Shown: piece after piece, positions 1-5,326 of the stretch
Layout: each line of letters opens with the position of its first letter
How positions within the stretch are numbered: the first letter of the stretch is position 1
Assembly (NCBI GenBank): GCA_019136395.1
Contig: JAGVUH010000375.1
Location: 1 to 6,914 of the forward strand
Origin: Gammaproteobacteria bacterium
GTDB taxonomy: Bacteria; Pseudomonadota; Gammaproteobacteria; Chromatiales; Chromatiaceae
Direction of reading: 5' to 3'
DNA: 6,914 bases
Notes under the pieces: model-generated
Told to the model about the DNA's origin: nothing
Database searches by the model: none
Seen by the model: the letters and a program-made list of their open reading frames with translations, nothing else
Position numbers and translations under genes: made by a program

Positions 1-495
1 CCGCCGGGGCACGGCCGGGCGCTGCGCCGCACCGGCGCCCGTCCGGGGCCGGCCGCCGGGCGCCCCCTGCGGCTGTGCATGGCGCCGGCGCTGGCGGTGC
101 CGCCGGCTGCGGTCCAATTTCGCAATTACGCCGAAGGCCCGCTGCTCACCGCTACTCCGGGACGCCGGGATTTCTGGTTGGTGGAGGTGGACGGCGAGCA
201 TGTGGTGACGAGCCGGCGGGGGCAGCTGGTGCCCGGCCTGGGCGCCACCCCGGCGGCGCGGCTGCACAGCCTGCTGGCCAATCCCCATGCCGGCTCGCGC
301 TATGTCATCGGTCAGGCGGCCAGCGCCGCCGAGGGTCGCGCGTTGGCCTTGCGCCATTCGCAGGTCATGGCGCTACTGGGCGGAGTGTTTTTATGGCCGC
401 TGGCCACCGGACAACCGGACCCCCCGGACGCGGCCCCGGCCGCTCCCGCGACGTGCTATACCGGTCCCCCTCCGGGCGGACGGCAGTGGTTTTAA
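1..495 (+). CDS. Hypothetical protein, 3' portion (5' end outside window)
   Basis: The frame is open from the first base to a TAA at 493-495, giving at least 164 codons, and keeps G or C in most third positions throughout, as a real gene of this genome would. An ATG at 79 could start a 138-residue protein, but nothing like a Shine-Dalgarno sequence precedes it and the coding signal continues upstream, so I read this as the C-terminal part of a longer protein. The visible part has a Pro/Arg/Gly-rich stretch, then a compact region (FWLVEVDGEHVVTSRRG) that looks like beta strands, a helical segment (SAAEGRALALRHSQVMALLGG), a short hydrophobic stretch and a Pro/Ala/Gly-rich tail. I do not recognise the family. 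It lies 115 bp upstream of recA on the same strand, with a possible terminator between them. Confidence 0.65.
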   Translation, partial: PPGHGRALRRTGARPGPAAGRPLRLCMAPALAVPPAAVQFRNYAEGPLLTATPGRRDFWLVEVDGEHVVTSRRGQLVPGLGATPAARLHSLLANPHAGSRYVIGQAASAAEGRALALRHSQVMALLGGVFLWPLATGQPDPPDAAPAAPATCYTGPPPGGRQWF

Positions 496-569
496 GCGGT
501 CACCTCCGGGTGGTCGCCCAAGGCGGGCGGCGGCGGCAGGCCGCTGCACCCCGAATAGAACCTAAATCC

Positions 570-590
570 GCCTGATCGCGACGATCGGGC
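570..590 (+). terminator. Hairpin between upstream gene and recA (weak terminator or recA leader structure)
   Basis: A 9-bp stem (GCCTGATCG pairing with CGATCGGGC, one G-U wobble) closes a 3-nt CGA loop and is followed by CTGTTT. It could terminate transcription from the gene ending at 495. It could also be a structure in the recA 5' leader, since it ends only 20 nt before the recA start codon. The T-rich run is short, so terminator function is uncertain. Confidence 0.35.
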
Positions 591-610
591 CTGTTTCGGC
601 ATTGAGGACC

Positions 611-1702
611 ATGGACGCACATCGCAAACAAGCACTGCTGACCGTGCTCGCGCAAATCGAGAAACATTTTGGCAAGGGCGCCATCATGCGCATGGGCGAC
701 GCTGGCGGCCTGACCAACCTCGAGACGATCTCGAGTGGCTCGCTGGGCCTGGATATCGCCACCGGCGTCGGCGGCCTGCCCAAATCCCGCATCGTCGAGA
801 TCTACGGGCCTGAAAGCTCGGGCAAGACCACGCTCACCCTCCACGCCATCGCCCAATGCCAGCTCGCCGGCGGCACCTGTGCATTCATCGACGCCGAGCA
901 TGCGCTCGACCCGGTTTATGCCGCCAAGCTGGGGGTCAAGGTCGAGGAGCTGCTTATCTCGCAACCCGACACCGGCGAACAGGCGCTGGAGATCACCGAC
1001 ATGCTGGTGCGCTCCGGGGCCACGGACATGATCGTCATTGACTCCGTGGCCGCCCTGACCCCCAAGGCGGAGATCGAGGGCGAGATGGGCGATGCGCATG
1101 TCGGCCTGCAGGCGCGCCTGATGTCGCAGGCGCTGCGCAAGCTGACCGGCAATATCAAGCGCAGTAACGCGATCGTGATCTTTATCAACCAGATCCGCAT
1201 GAAAATTGGCGTGGTGTATGGCTCGCCCGAGGTCACGACCGGCGGGAATGCGCTGAAATTCTACGCCACCCTGCGCCTGGACATTCGCAAGGGCAGCCCG
1301 ATCAAGCGCGGCGAGGAGATCGTCGGCACCGAGACCAAGGTCAAGGTGGTGAAGAACAAGGTGTCGCCGCCGTTCCGCCAGGCAACCTTCGACCTGCTCT
1401 ATGGCGAAGGCATTTCCCGCGAAGGGGAGATCATCGAACTGGGGGTGGCGCAGGAGCTGGTCGATAAAGCCGGCGCCTGGTACAGCTATCAGGGCACGCG
1501 CATCGGCCAGGGGAAGGACAACGCCCGCCAGTACCTGCGTGAGCATCCGGACCTGGCGCGGGCGATCGAGGCCCGGATCCGCGACCGGCTGCTCCGCGCC
1601 ACCCCGCCCGTCACAGCCGATGACCTCGACCCGGGCGCGGCGCGGAGGGAGGAGATCGATGACGCGCCTCGCGCCGCCGACCCTGCGGTGAGCAGCGCCT
1701 GA
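611..1702 (+). CDS. recA: RecA recombinase
   Basis: RecA forms ATP-dependent filaments on single-stranded DNA, catalyses homologous pairing and strand exchange, and in the SOS response stimulates LexA self-cleavage. The 363-residue product is collinear with E. coli RecA over the whole core. It has Walker A GPESSGKT at 66-73, the catalytic glutamate E96 in [10 protein letters not shown], Walker B IVIDS at 141-145, and the DNA-binding loop L2 region from [10 protein letters not shown] (191-200) to TTGGN (209-213). KVVKNK (245-250) and GAWYSY (288-293) are also present, and the C-terminal tail is acidic (DDLDPG, EEIDD). All key residues are intact. I chose ATG 611 because it gives E. coli-like numbering; GAGG at 604-607 is close in front of it (3 nt). 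An in-frame TTG at 602 would add three residues. No canonical LexA box is visible upstream, and recX does not follow: a convergent gene ends 34 bp downstream. Confidence 0.98.
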   Translation: MDAHRKQALLTVLAQIEKHFGKGAIMRMGDAGGLTNLETISSGSLGLDIATGVGGLPKSRIVEIYGPESSGKTTLTLHAIAQCQLAGGTCAFIDAEHALDPVYAAKLGVKVEELLISQPDTGEQALEITDMLVRSGATDMIVIDSVAALTPKAEIEGEMGDAHVGLQARLMSQALRKLTGNIKRSNAIVIFINQIRMKIGVVYGSPEVTTGGNALKFYATLRLDIRKGSPIKRGEEIVGTETKVKVVKNKVSPPFRQATFDLLYGEGISREGEIIELGVAQELVDKAGAWYSYQGTRIGQGKDNARQYLREHPDLARAIEARIRDRLLRATPPVTADDLDPGAARREEIDDAPRAADPAVSSA

Positions 1703-1708
1703 GCGCCA

Positions 1709-1728
1709 CGGGCGGCCGGGCCCGCCCG
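1709..1728. terminator. GC-rich hairpin between convergent genes
   Basis: A perfect 7-bp stem (CGGGCGG with CCGCCCG) around a 6-nt loop sits in the 34-bp gap between the recA stop (1702) and the stop of the convergent minus-strand gene (1737). Its position suits a shared bidirectional terminator. There is no U tract on either strand, so an intrinsic terminator is only weakly supported. Confidence 0.3.
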
Positions 1729-1736
1729 CAGCGGGG

Positions 1737-2384
1737 TCAACCGGTCTTTTGCGATCGCTCGAAGGCCTCCCAGGTCTCGCGGGGAATCACCCGCGGTTCG
1801 GCGGGGAACAGGTCGATGGTGTCCCGCTCCAGGCGCAGGGGCGCGCTGGGCGCGGGCGCGGGTGCCGCGGCGGGCGGGGGCAGGGCAGGGGCAGGCGGCG
1901 CGGTATCCCTGGGGTCCTGCTGCACCCGCTCCACTTCCGAGCGGGTCACCCGTTCCTGGCGCAGCGAATTATCCGGTTGCTTCTCGAAATAAATCCGTTC
2001 GCCGCCAACCCGTTCCCGGTCAAACCGGGCGGGATGCACAGCGGGATTCTCGCCTGCCCGGATCGCCTCCGTCTTACCGGAACCCATCCCGCCCTGAAAA
2101 ACCTGAGCGTCCTGGGGCTGAAATGCGCTTTCGGGCGCCCTTTCCCGATAAATCTGCAGGTGCATCACCACCCCGGTGCCGGGCGGCTGATCCCGCAGGG
2201 CTTCTTGGGCCTGGGCGGCCGCCTCCTGCCGCGCCCGCTCCCGGACGGCGGTATCGCCCGCCAAATCGGTAAAAAATCCCGCCGTCCCCAACGCATCGTC
2301 CGGCCCCGCCGGCGGCTCAGCACCCACCCGCAGTGGCGTCAGGGCCGCCAACAGGCTCATCACCCGGAGGGAGGCGTTTGACAT
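1737..2384 (-). CDS. Putative exported protein of unknown function, 5' end displaced by IS insertion
   Basis: The frame is open on the minus strand with strong G/C third-position bias and ends at TGA 1739-1737. As it stands, the first possible start is an ATG at 2384 that belongs to the right end of the insertion sequence, giving 215 residues (MSNASLRVMSLLAALTPLRVGA...). Removing the element restores an upstream ATG at 4155 and a 217-residue protein starting MQQLHASLRVMSLLAALTPLRVGA, a plausible signal peptide with a VGA-E cleavage site. The mature part has an Ala/Gln/Glu/Arg-rich helix (about 46-65), a predicted strand (GVVMHLQIYRE, 71-81), a charged region, a Pro/Ala-rich linker (about 162-182) and a short C-terminal segment. 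GGMGSGKT at 98-105 resembles a Walker A loop, but no other ATPase motif is present. I do not recognise the family. It is probably the third gene of the minus-strand operon and may now be poorly translated, as GAGG abuts the IS-borne ATG with no spacer. Confidence 0.75.
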   Translation of the reverse strand: MSNASLRVMSLLAALTPLRVGAEPPAGPDDALGTAGFFTDLAGDTAVRERARQEAAAQAQEALRDQPPGTGVVMHLQIYRERAPESAFQPQDAQVFQGGMGSGKTEAIRAGENPAVHPARFDRERVGGERIYFEKQPDNSLRQERVTRSEVERVQQDPRDTAPPAPALPPPAAAPAPAPSAPLRLERDTIDLFPAEPRVIPRETWEAFERSQKTG

Positions 2385-2530
2385 CCTCGCCGCCCTGAAG
2401 GACGGCGATTCCTACGGCACACAGGCGGCAATCGCCTGAGTTGCTTCGGCGGGTTCCTGCTTCACCGAGCGGCCCGACTGCACCGACTCTCCACAGGCTA
2501 ACACGCGATGTCCTCGCGCTAGGATATTGA
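2378..2530 (-). ncRNA. Predicted TnpB omega RNA (right-end RNA); 5' end approximate
   Basis: TnpB proteins of this family use an RNA made from the 3' end of tnpB and the right end of the element, with a guide copied from the flank beyond it. Here the scaffold would cover the tnpB 3' end, including a hairpin at 2438-2422 (6-bp stem, CAGGCG with CGCCTG), and the RE hairpin at 2407-2388, and end at TCAA (2378). The guide would continue outside the element from 2377 down to about 2358, starting ACGCCTCCCTCC on the minus strand. The 5' boundary is a guess from typical omega RNA lengths. The RNA is inferred from position and family, not from a covariance model. Confidence 0.55.
2388..2407 (-). repeat. 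IS right-end hairpin with GAAT guide and TCAA cleavage site
   Basis: The minus strand folds into an 8-bp stem with one G-T wobble and a TTCA loop. GAAT (2411-2408) sits directly 5' of the hairpin foot and TCAA (2381-2378) ends 10 nt 3' of it. In IS608, TnpA binds this hairpin and the tetranucleotide guide base-pairs with the cleavage site. It shares the CCTGAA loop strand (plus strand) with the left-end hairpin in the same orientation, as expected for this family, which lacks terminal inverted repeats. Confidence 0.85.
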
Positions 2531-3629
2531 TGGCACCGACGAGATCGGCGTTTTCTTCAAAGCTACACTCAAGGCACTCAAACCGGGCTGGCGTCTGCCG
2601 GTTGTCTTTCGACACATGCCCACAGCACGGGCAAGTCTGGCTGGTGTATTGCGGCGGCACGGCGACGACGAAGCCGCCATTCCATGCCGACTTGTATTCC
2701 AGTTGCCGCCTAAATTCGCTCCACCCCTGATCGAGGATCGACCGATTCAGGCCTGACTTCTGTTTCACCATCTTGCCGTGCTGTTCGCTGTTGCCCTTGG
2801 CCGACTTGGACATGTTCCGAACCTGCCAATCTTCGATGGCGATCATGGCGTGGTTTTGGCTGATCTGGCACGAAGCTTTATGCAGAAAGTCTTTGCGGGC
2901 GTTGGCGATGTGCGTGTGAATGCGCTGAACCTGGGCTTTCGCCTTCTGCCAGTTGTTGCTGAATGTGACTTTGCGGCTCATGGCACGCTGATAGCGTGCC
3001 AGCCGTTGCTGATGTTTCTTGAAGCAATTGAGCGGTTCGATGTGACTTCCGTCGCTCAGCGTGGCGAAACGGGCAATGCCCATATCGATACCGACTGCCT
3101 CGCCGTTTGGCAAAGGCTGATCGACTTCGCGCTCCGTCTGGAGCGAGACAAACCACTTGCCGCCTGACTGGCTGACGGTCGCGTTCTTGACCTCGCCCAA
3201 CACGTCACGGCTGTTTCGGTAGCGCAACCAGCCCAGCTTCGGCAGGAAGAGGCGGCAGTTAGCCTGATCGCGTTTGACGCCTTGCGGATAACGGCAGCTG
3301 TCTGATACGCCTTGCTGCTTGAAGCGCGGGAAGTCGGCGCGTTTCTCGAAGAAGTTTTGGCAGGCGCGTTCTAAATTTTTGAGCGCCTGTTGCAAGGCTT
3401 GGCTGGGAGTTTCGTTCAGCCAGAGCGTTTGCGGTTGTGCCTTCCATTCGGTGAGCGCCTTGCATAGAGCGGCGTAGCCGAGCTTCTTTTTTCCCGCCTC
3501 GTGCCGCTCCTGCTGCAACGCCAGCGCCTTGTTGTAGACGTGCCGACACGAACCGGCAAAGCGGCGCATGTTGCGCTGCTGTTCGCCGTTTGGCTGTAGC
3601 TCGAATCGGTAGGCTTGAAGCCGTTGCAT
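2412..3629 (-). CDS. tnpB: TnpB, RNA-guided RuvC-like nuclease (IS605 OrfB family)
   Basis: TnpB is the ancestor-type nuclease related to Cas12. Guided by omega RNA, it cleaves DNA beside a short target-adjacent motif and helps the element persist after excision. The 405-residue product has the N-terminal helix-turn-helix-like region (MRRFAGSCRHVYNKAL), the RuvC I motif GIDMG with D182, RuvC II IAIED with E266, a zinc finger with C333/C336 and C352/C355, and RuvC III NADLVGAINIL with D362. The catalytic triad is therefore complete and the length is typical. I start it at ATG 3629 (MQRLQAYRFELQP), where family proteins begin; the frame stays open upstream to 3797, but that stretch is antisense to tnpA. 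Its C-terminal codons (ACGES...) overlap the predicted omega RNA scaffold. The start lies 22 bp from the divergent tnpA start. Confidence 0.95.
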   Translation of the reverse strand: MQRLQAYRFELQPNGEQQRNMRRFAGSCRHVYNKALALQQERHEAGKKKLGYAALCKALTEWKAQPQTLWLNETPSQALQQALKNLERACQNFFEKRADFPRFKQQGVSDSCRYPQGVKRDQANCRLFLPKLGWLRYRNSRDVLGEVKNATVSQSGGKWFVSLQTEREVDQPLPNGEAVGIDMGIARFATLSDGSHIEPLNCFKKHQQRLARYQRAMSRKVTFSNNWQKAKAQVQRIHTHIANARKDFLHKASCQISQNHAMIAIEDWQVRNMSKSAKGNSEQHGKMVKQKSGLNRSILDQGWSEFRRQLEYKSAWNGGFVVAVPPQYTSQTCPCCGHVSKDNRQTPARFECLECSFEENADLVGAINILARGHRVLACGESVQSGRSVKQEPAEATQAIAACVP

Positions 3630-3644
3630 GTCGCATAGTATATT
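3615..3644 (+). promoter_or_regulatory. Candidate tnpA promoter, possibly giving a leaderless mRNA
   Basis: TTGAAG (3615-3620) and TATATT (3639-3644) are separated by 18 bp. Initiation about 7 nt downstream would fall at the tnpA ATG (3652). No Shine-Dalgarno sequence precedes that ATG, which fits a leaderless transcript. Confidence 0.45.
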
Positions 3645-3665
3645 TTGGTCTATGGAAGAAAACAA
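3637..3665 (-). promoter_or_regulatory. Candidate tnpB promoter overlapping that of tnpA
   Basis: On the minus strand TTGTTT (3665-3660) and TATACT (3642-3637) are separated by 17 bp. The predicted start site is about 3630, one base from the tnpB ATG (3629-3627), so this mRNA too would be leaderless. Its -10 element overlaps the tnpA -10 by four bases, so RNA polymerase could not occupy both promoters at once. Confidence 0.45.
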
Positions 3666-4068
3666 CGACATTAGGCGCGGACGACACTGTGTTTTTAACA
3701 TGCACGTCCATTTGGTCTTTGTGGCGAAGTATCGGCGCAAAGTATTCGACTCCGCAGCTATCGACAGGCTGCGCGAACTGTTTGCCAAGGTTTGCAACGA
3801 CTTCGAGGCGCAACTGGTCGAAATGGACGGCGAGAGTGACCATGTGCATTTGCTGGTCAGCTATCCGCCGAAAGTGCCGGTGTCCGCCTTGGTCAATAGT
3901 TTGAAAGGCGCATCCAGTCGCGTGCTGCGAAAAGAAAGGCCAGACATCGCCAAACGCTTCTACTACAAGGGCGCGCTGTGGTCGCCTTCCTACTTCGCGT
4001 CCTCTTGCGGCGGCGCTCCGATCAGCATCATTCGCCAATACATTGAGCAGCAGGCGACACTAGCTTGA
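3652..4068 (+). CDS. tnpA: TnpA, Y1 HUH-family transposase (IS200/IS605)
   Basis: TnpA is the dimeric single-strand transposase that nicks and joins the element ends through a 5'-phosphotyrosine. The 138-residue product has the HUH motif HVH at 64-66 (in ESDHVHLLVSYPP), the same numbering as IS608 TnpA. The catalytic tyrosine Y130 lies in IIRQYIEQQ, with the conserved glutamine four residues later (Q134). The N-terminal core strand is HVHLVFVAKYRRKVF. The length fits the family and nothing is missing. ATG 3652 gives the family's normal N-terminus; an in-frame ATG at 3628 would add eight residues and would share the CATG of the tnpB start. The stop (TGA 4066-4068) is followed within the left end by a hairpin. 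Confidence 0.95.
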   Translation: MEENNDIRRGRHCVFNMHVHLVFVAKYRRKVFDSAAIDRLRELFAKVCNDFEAQLVEMDGESDHVHLLVSYPPKVPVSALVNSLKGASSRVLRKERPDIAKRFYYKGALWSPSYFASSCGGAPISIIRQYIEQQATLA

Positions 4069-4074
4069 CGGCAG

Positions 4075-4095
4075 AAAAGGAGTCCTACGGACTCC
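4075..4095 (-). terminator. Inward-facing terminator inside IS left end
   Basis: A perfect 7-bp stem (GGAGTCC with GGACTCC) with a 3-nt loop lies just after tnpA. On the minus strand it is followed by TTTTCT, the form of an intrinsic terminator for transcripts entering from the operon at higher coordinates. On the plus strand no U tract follows, so it is a poorer terminator for tnpA itself. Confidence 0.5.
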
Positions 4096-4106
4096 GCGCT
4101 ATCCAT

Positions 4107-4130
4107 CCCCGGCCTGAACGCCGGGGCTTT
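4107..4130 (-). repeat. IS left-end hairpin with AAAG guide
   Basis: A perfect 7-bp stem (CCCCGGC with GCCGGGG, minus strand 4126-4107) closes a 6-nt GTTCAG loop. AAAG (4130-4127) lies directly 5' of the foot. The matching cleavage site TTAC (4146-4143) is 16 nt further 5'. This is the arrangement of the IS608 left end. Confidence 0.85.
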
Positions 4131-4142
4131 CCGCACAAACTG

Positions 4143-4167
4143 GTAACTGCTGCATGCATATACCCCT
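4143..4167 (-). pseudogene. Severed 5' end of the interrupted exported-protein gene, with its RBS and TTAC insertion target
   Basis: The minus strand reads AGGGG (4167-4163), a 7-nt spacer, then ATG CAG CAG TTA C (4155-4143), where the insertion sequence begins. Joining this C to the bases beyond the right end (2377 downward) makes CAC GCC TCC CTC, in frame with the gene that ends at 1737. TTAC is the target the IS requires and, by analogy with IS608 TnpB, the probable target-adjacent motif. Frame, ribosome binding site and signal peptide all fit, so I consider the reconstruction likely. Confidence 0.7.
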
Positions 4168-4175
4168 GCGATCAC

Positions 4176-4208
4176 GAAGAAAGGCGCCGTGCCAACGGGT
4201 TCGGCGCC
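4176..4208 (-). terminator. Hairpin with short U tract after the AcrVA2-like gene
   Basis: A perfect 7-bp GC stem (GGCGCCG with CGGCGCC) with a 12-nt loop is followed on the minus strand by TTTCTTC. It could end the two-gene operon about 110-145 nt after the AcrVA2-like stop. It also ends only 8 nt before the ribosome binding site of the interrupted gene, so it may act as an attenuator rather than a full stop. Confidence 0.4.
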
Positions 4209-4219
4209 GATCCCACGCG

Positions 4220-4249
4220 TGGCGGGTGCGCGCCCGGCGGCACCCGCCA
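4220..4249 (-). repeat. Perfect 10-bp inverted repeat in the intergenic leader
   Basis: TGGCGGGTGC and GCACCCGCCA are exact complements separated by 10 nt. This forms a strong hairpin in the transcript between the AcrVA2-like gene and the interrupted gene, upstream of the U-tract hairpin. It has no U tract of its own and may stabilise mRNA ends, take part in attenuation or bind a protein. Confidence 0.4.
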
Positions 4250-4318
4250 GGTACCGGTAAGAGATGCGGGTGGCAGGCGTCTGATCAAGGGCGGCCGGCG
4301 CCCCGGCGGGCGGTGGAC

Positions 4319-5326
4319 TTAGTCCCGCGCCAGCGGGGCGCGCACTGGGTGCACCACCGCCGGCAGGTCCGCGCCCGGCGCCAGATTCACGGGGATTGGG
4401 GGTAGCCACTTGACCTTGAAAGTGCGTTCGCCGCTGAGCGGACCGGACCAGAAGCCATGCCAGTGGGCGCGGCGCAGATGCGGGCGGGGACGGGAGCCCG
4501 TGCCCGCCGCCGTTCCCGTATCGTCCCGCGCCGCCGGCGCGCCGGCGCGTAAGGCAGCGCCAATCCGCACCCCCACCGCCCACGCCTGGGGCTGCTCGGG
4601 CGGAAACAGCCGTGGACCGCGCTTGGTCTGGCGCGCCACCGGCAGCGGCGGGCGCACGTAATCGGCCTCAGCGCTGCACAGATACAGCACCAGCGAGACC
4701 AGGGGTTCGAGCCAGGCGGTCGCTGCCGGGTCGATGTGCGTGTACAAGGGTGGCAAGCCCAACCGCTGCGCATGCGGCTGGGCCTTGGCCGCCATCCGCT
4801 CCAGCGCCTCGGCCAGGGTCCAGGGGCCGAGCGGCAGCGGGAGGGGCAACAGCTCCGTGTCGGTATCGATCAGCAGCCGCAGCTCTTCCGCCCCATCGTT
4901 GGTGTCGTATTCCAGGTGGGCGAAAATCCCGTGCACTCCCTGCGCACGTTGCGCCGCCCCCAGTTCGATATAGACGCACCAGGCCGGCAGGTAGCGGAGC
5001 AGGGCGCACGGCAGGTCGCCGCTCAGGGGGCTGGTCCACAGGGCGGCCAACAGGTCGGGATCAAAGCGGAAAATGCCCTGGGTGGGCCGCCAGGCGGCGA
5101 GGGCGGCGAGCCGGGCCACCTCGCCGATCTGCGCCAGGGGCACGCGGGCGTCACCGCCGCCCGACACCAGGGCATAGGCGCCGGCCAGGGGACAAAACAC
5201 CGTGTCGGGCCAGCCCCCCAGCGCCTGCCGGTCGTCACGGAAGCGGTCGAATTGGCGCCAGGCGTCGGGATAGCGCTTGCCGTAGGCCACCAGCAGGTCG
5301 CGGGCGCGATGGGTCAGCGCGGGCAC
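4319..5326 (-). CDS. AcrVA2-like protein (anti-CRISPR type V-A family homologue)
   Basis: AcrVA2 was described in Moraxella bovoculi as an inhibitor of Cas12a; as I recall, later work links it to loss of Cas12a at the mRNA or nascent-protein stage rather than to blocking the finished nuclease. This 335-residue product matches AcrVA2 (about 322 residues, recalled from memory) in a series of collinear blocks: AAWRPTQGIFRFD (78-89), LPAWCVYIEL (113-122), LLIDTDTELL (151-160), LYLCSAEADY (214-223), PPLPVAR (226-232), PHLRRAHWHGFWSG (282-295) and RTFKVKWLPPIPVN (301-314). The HWHG[FY]W and DTDT blocks are the most telling. There is no signal peptide or membrane segment. GTG 5326 is the likely start, just after the preceding shadow frame; it overlaps the upstream gene by 13 nt, suggesting translational coupling. 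No cas12a or CRISPR array is in the window, so the family assignment is firmer than the function. AcrVA2 homologues are known in bacteria without Cas12a. Confidence 0.85.
   Translation of the reverse strand: MPALTHRARDLLVAYGKRYPDAWRQFDRFRDDRQALGGWPDTVFCPLAGAYALVSGGGDARVPLAQIGEVARLAALAAWRPTQGIFRFDPDLLAALWTSPLSGDLPCALLRYLPAWCVYIELGAAQRAQGVHGIFAHLEYDTNDGAEELRLLIDTDTELLPLPLPLGPWTLAEALERMAAKAQPHAQRLGLPPLYTHIDPAATAWLEPLVSLVLYLCSAEADYVRPPLPVARQTKRGPRLFPPEQPQAWAVGVRIGAALRAGAPAARDDTGTAAGTGSRPRPHLRRAHWHGFWSGPLSGERTFKVKWLPPIPVNLAPGADLPAVVHPVRAPLARD

Larger units (their letters stand above)
2378..4142 (-). mobile_element. IS608-like IS200/IS605-family insertion sequence, complete (1,765 bp)
   Basis: The strand given is that of tnpB, so the left end (LE) is at the high-coordinate side. 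The element carries divergent tnpA and tnpB and both subterminal hairpins. On the minus strand, LE has TTAC (4146-4143, target flank), AAAG (4130-4127) and a 7-bp hairpin (4126-4107). The right end (RE) has GAAT (2411-2408), a hairpin (2407-2388) and TCAA (2381-2378) ending 10 nt past the hairpin foot. The AAAG/TTAC and GAAT/TCAA guide/cleavage pairs are those I know from Helicobacter IS608, and its length (about 1.87 kb) is similar. This class moves as single-stranded circles, inserts 3' of TTAC without target duplication and excises precisely. Both proteins keep their catalytic residues, so the element may be active. It is visibly less GC-rich than its surroundings, suggesting recent arrival from another background. 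The boundaries follow from the family rules. Confidence 0.92.

Noticed and set aside
591..606. Possible LexA box in front of recA (CTGTTTCGGCATTGAG)
   Set aside because: Only the first half matches CTGT-N8-ACAG; the second half reads TGAG. No better match occurs in 496-610.
500..1546. 348-codon open frame antisense to recA
   Set aside because: It runs opposite an unmistakable, fully conserved recA. Long antisense frames are common in GC-rich genes, and the product resembles nothing.
2070..2093. Walker A-like GGMGSGKT in the exported protein
   Set aside because: There is no Walker B, no surrounding P-loop NTPase fold pattern, and the protein is short and probably exported. Chance resemblance is more likely.
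1749..2381. 210-codon plus-strand frame opposite the exported-protein gene
   Set aside because: The minus-strand frame has better third-position G/C bias, a natural residue mix and a frame continuous with the severed 5' end. The plus-strand product is rich in Gly, Arg, Pro and His, typical of a shadow.
3630..3797. N-terminal extension of tnpB to 3797
   Set aside because: It is antisense to tnpA and does not resemble TnpB. The family N-terminus begins at MQRLQAYRFELQP.
3990..4583. Minus-strand frame with a hydrophobic run (APFFVIAGVYACSS) before the insertion site
   Set aside because: It looks briefly like a signal peptide, but in the reconstructed empty site this frame stops soon after the junction, it has no ribosome binding site, and most of it is a shadow of the AcrVA2-like gene.
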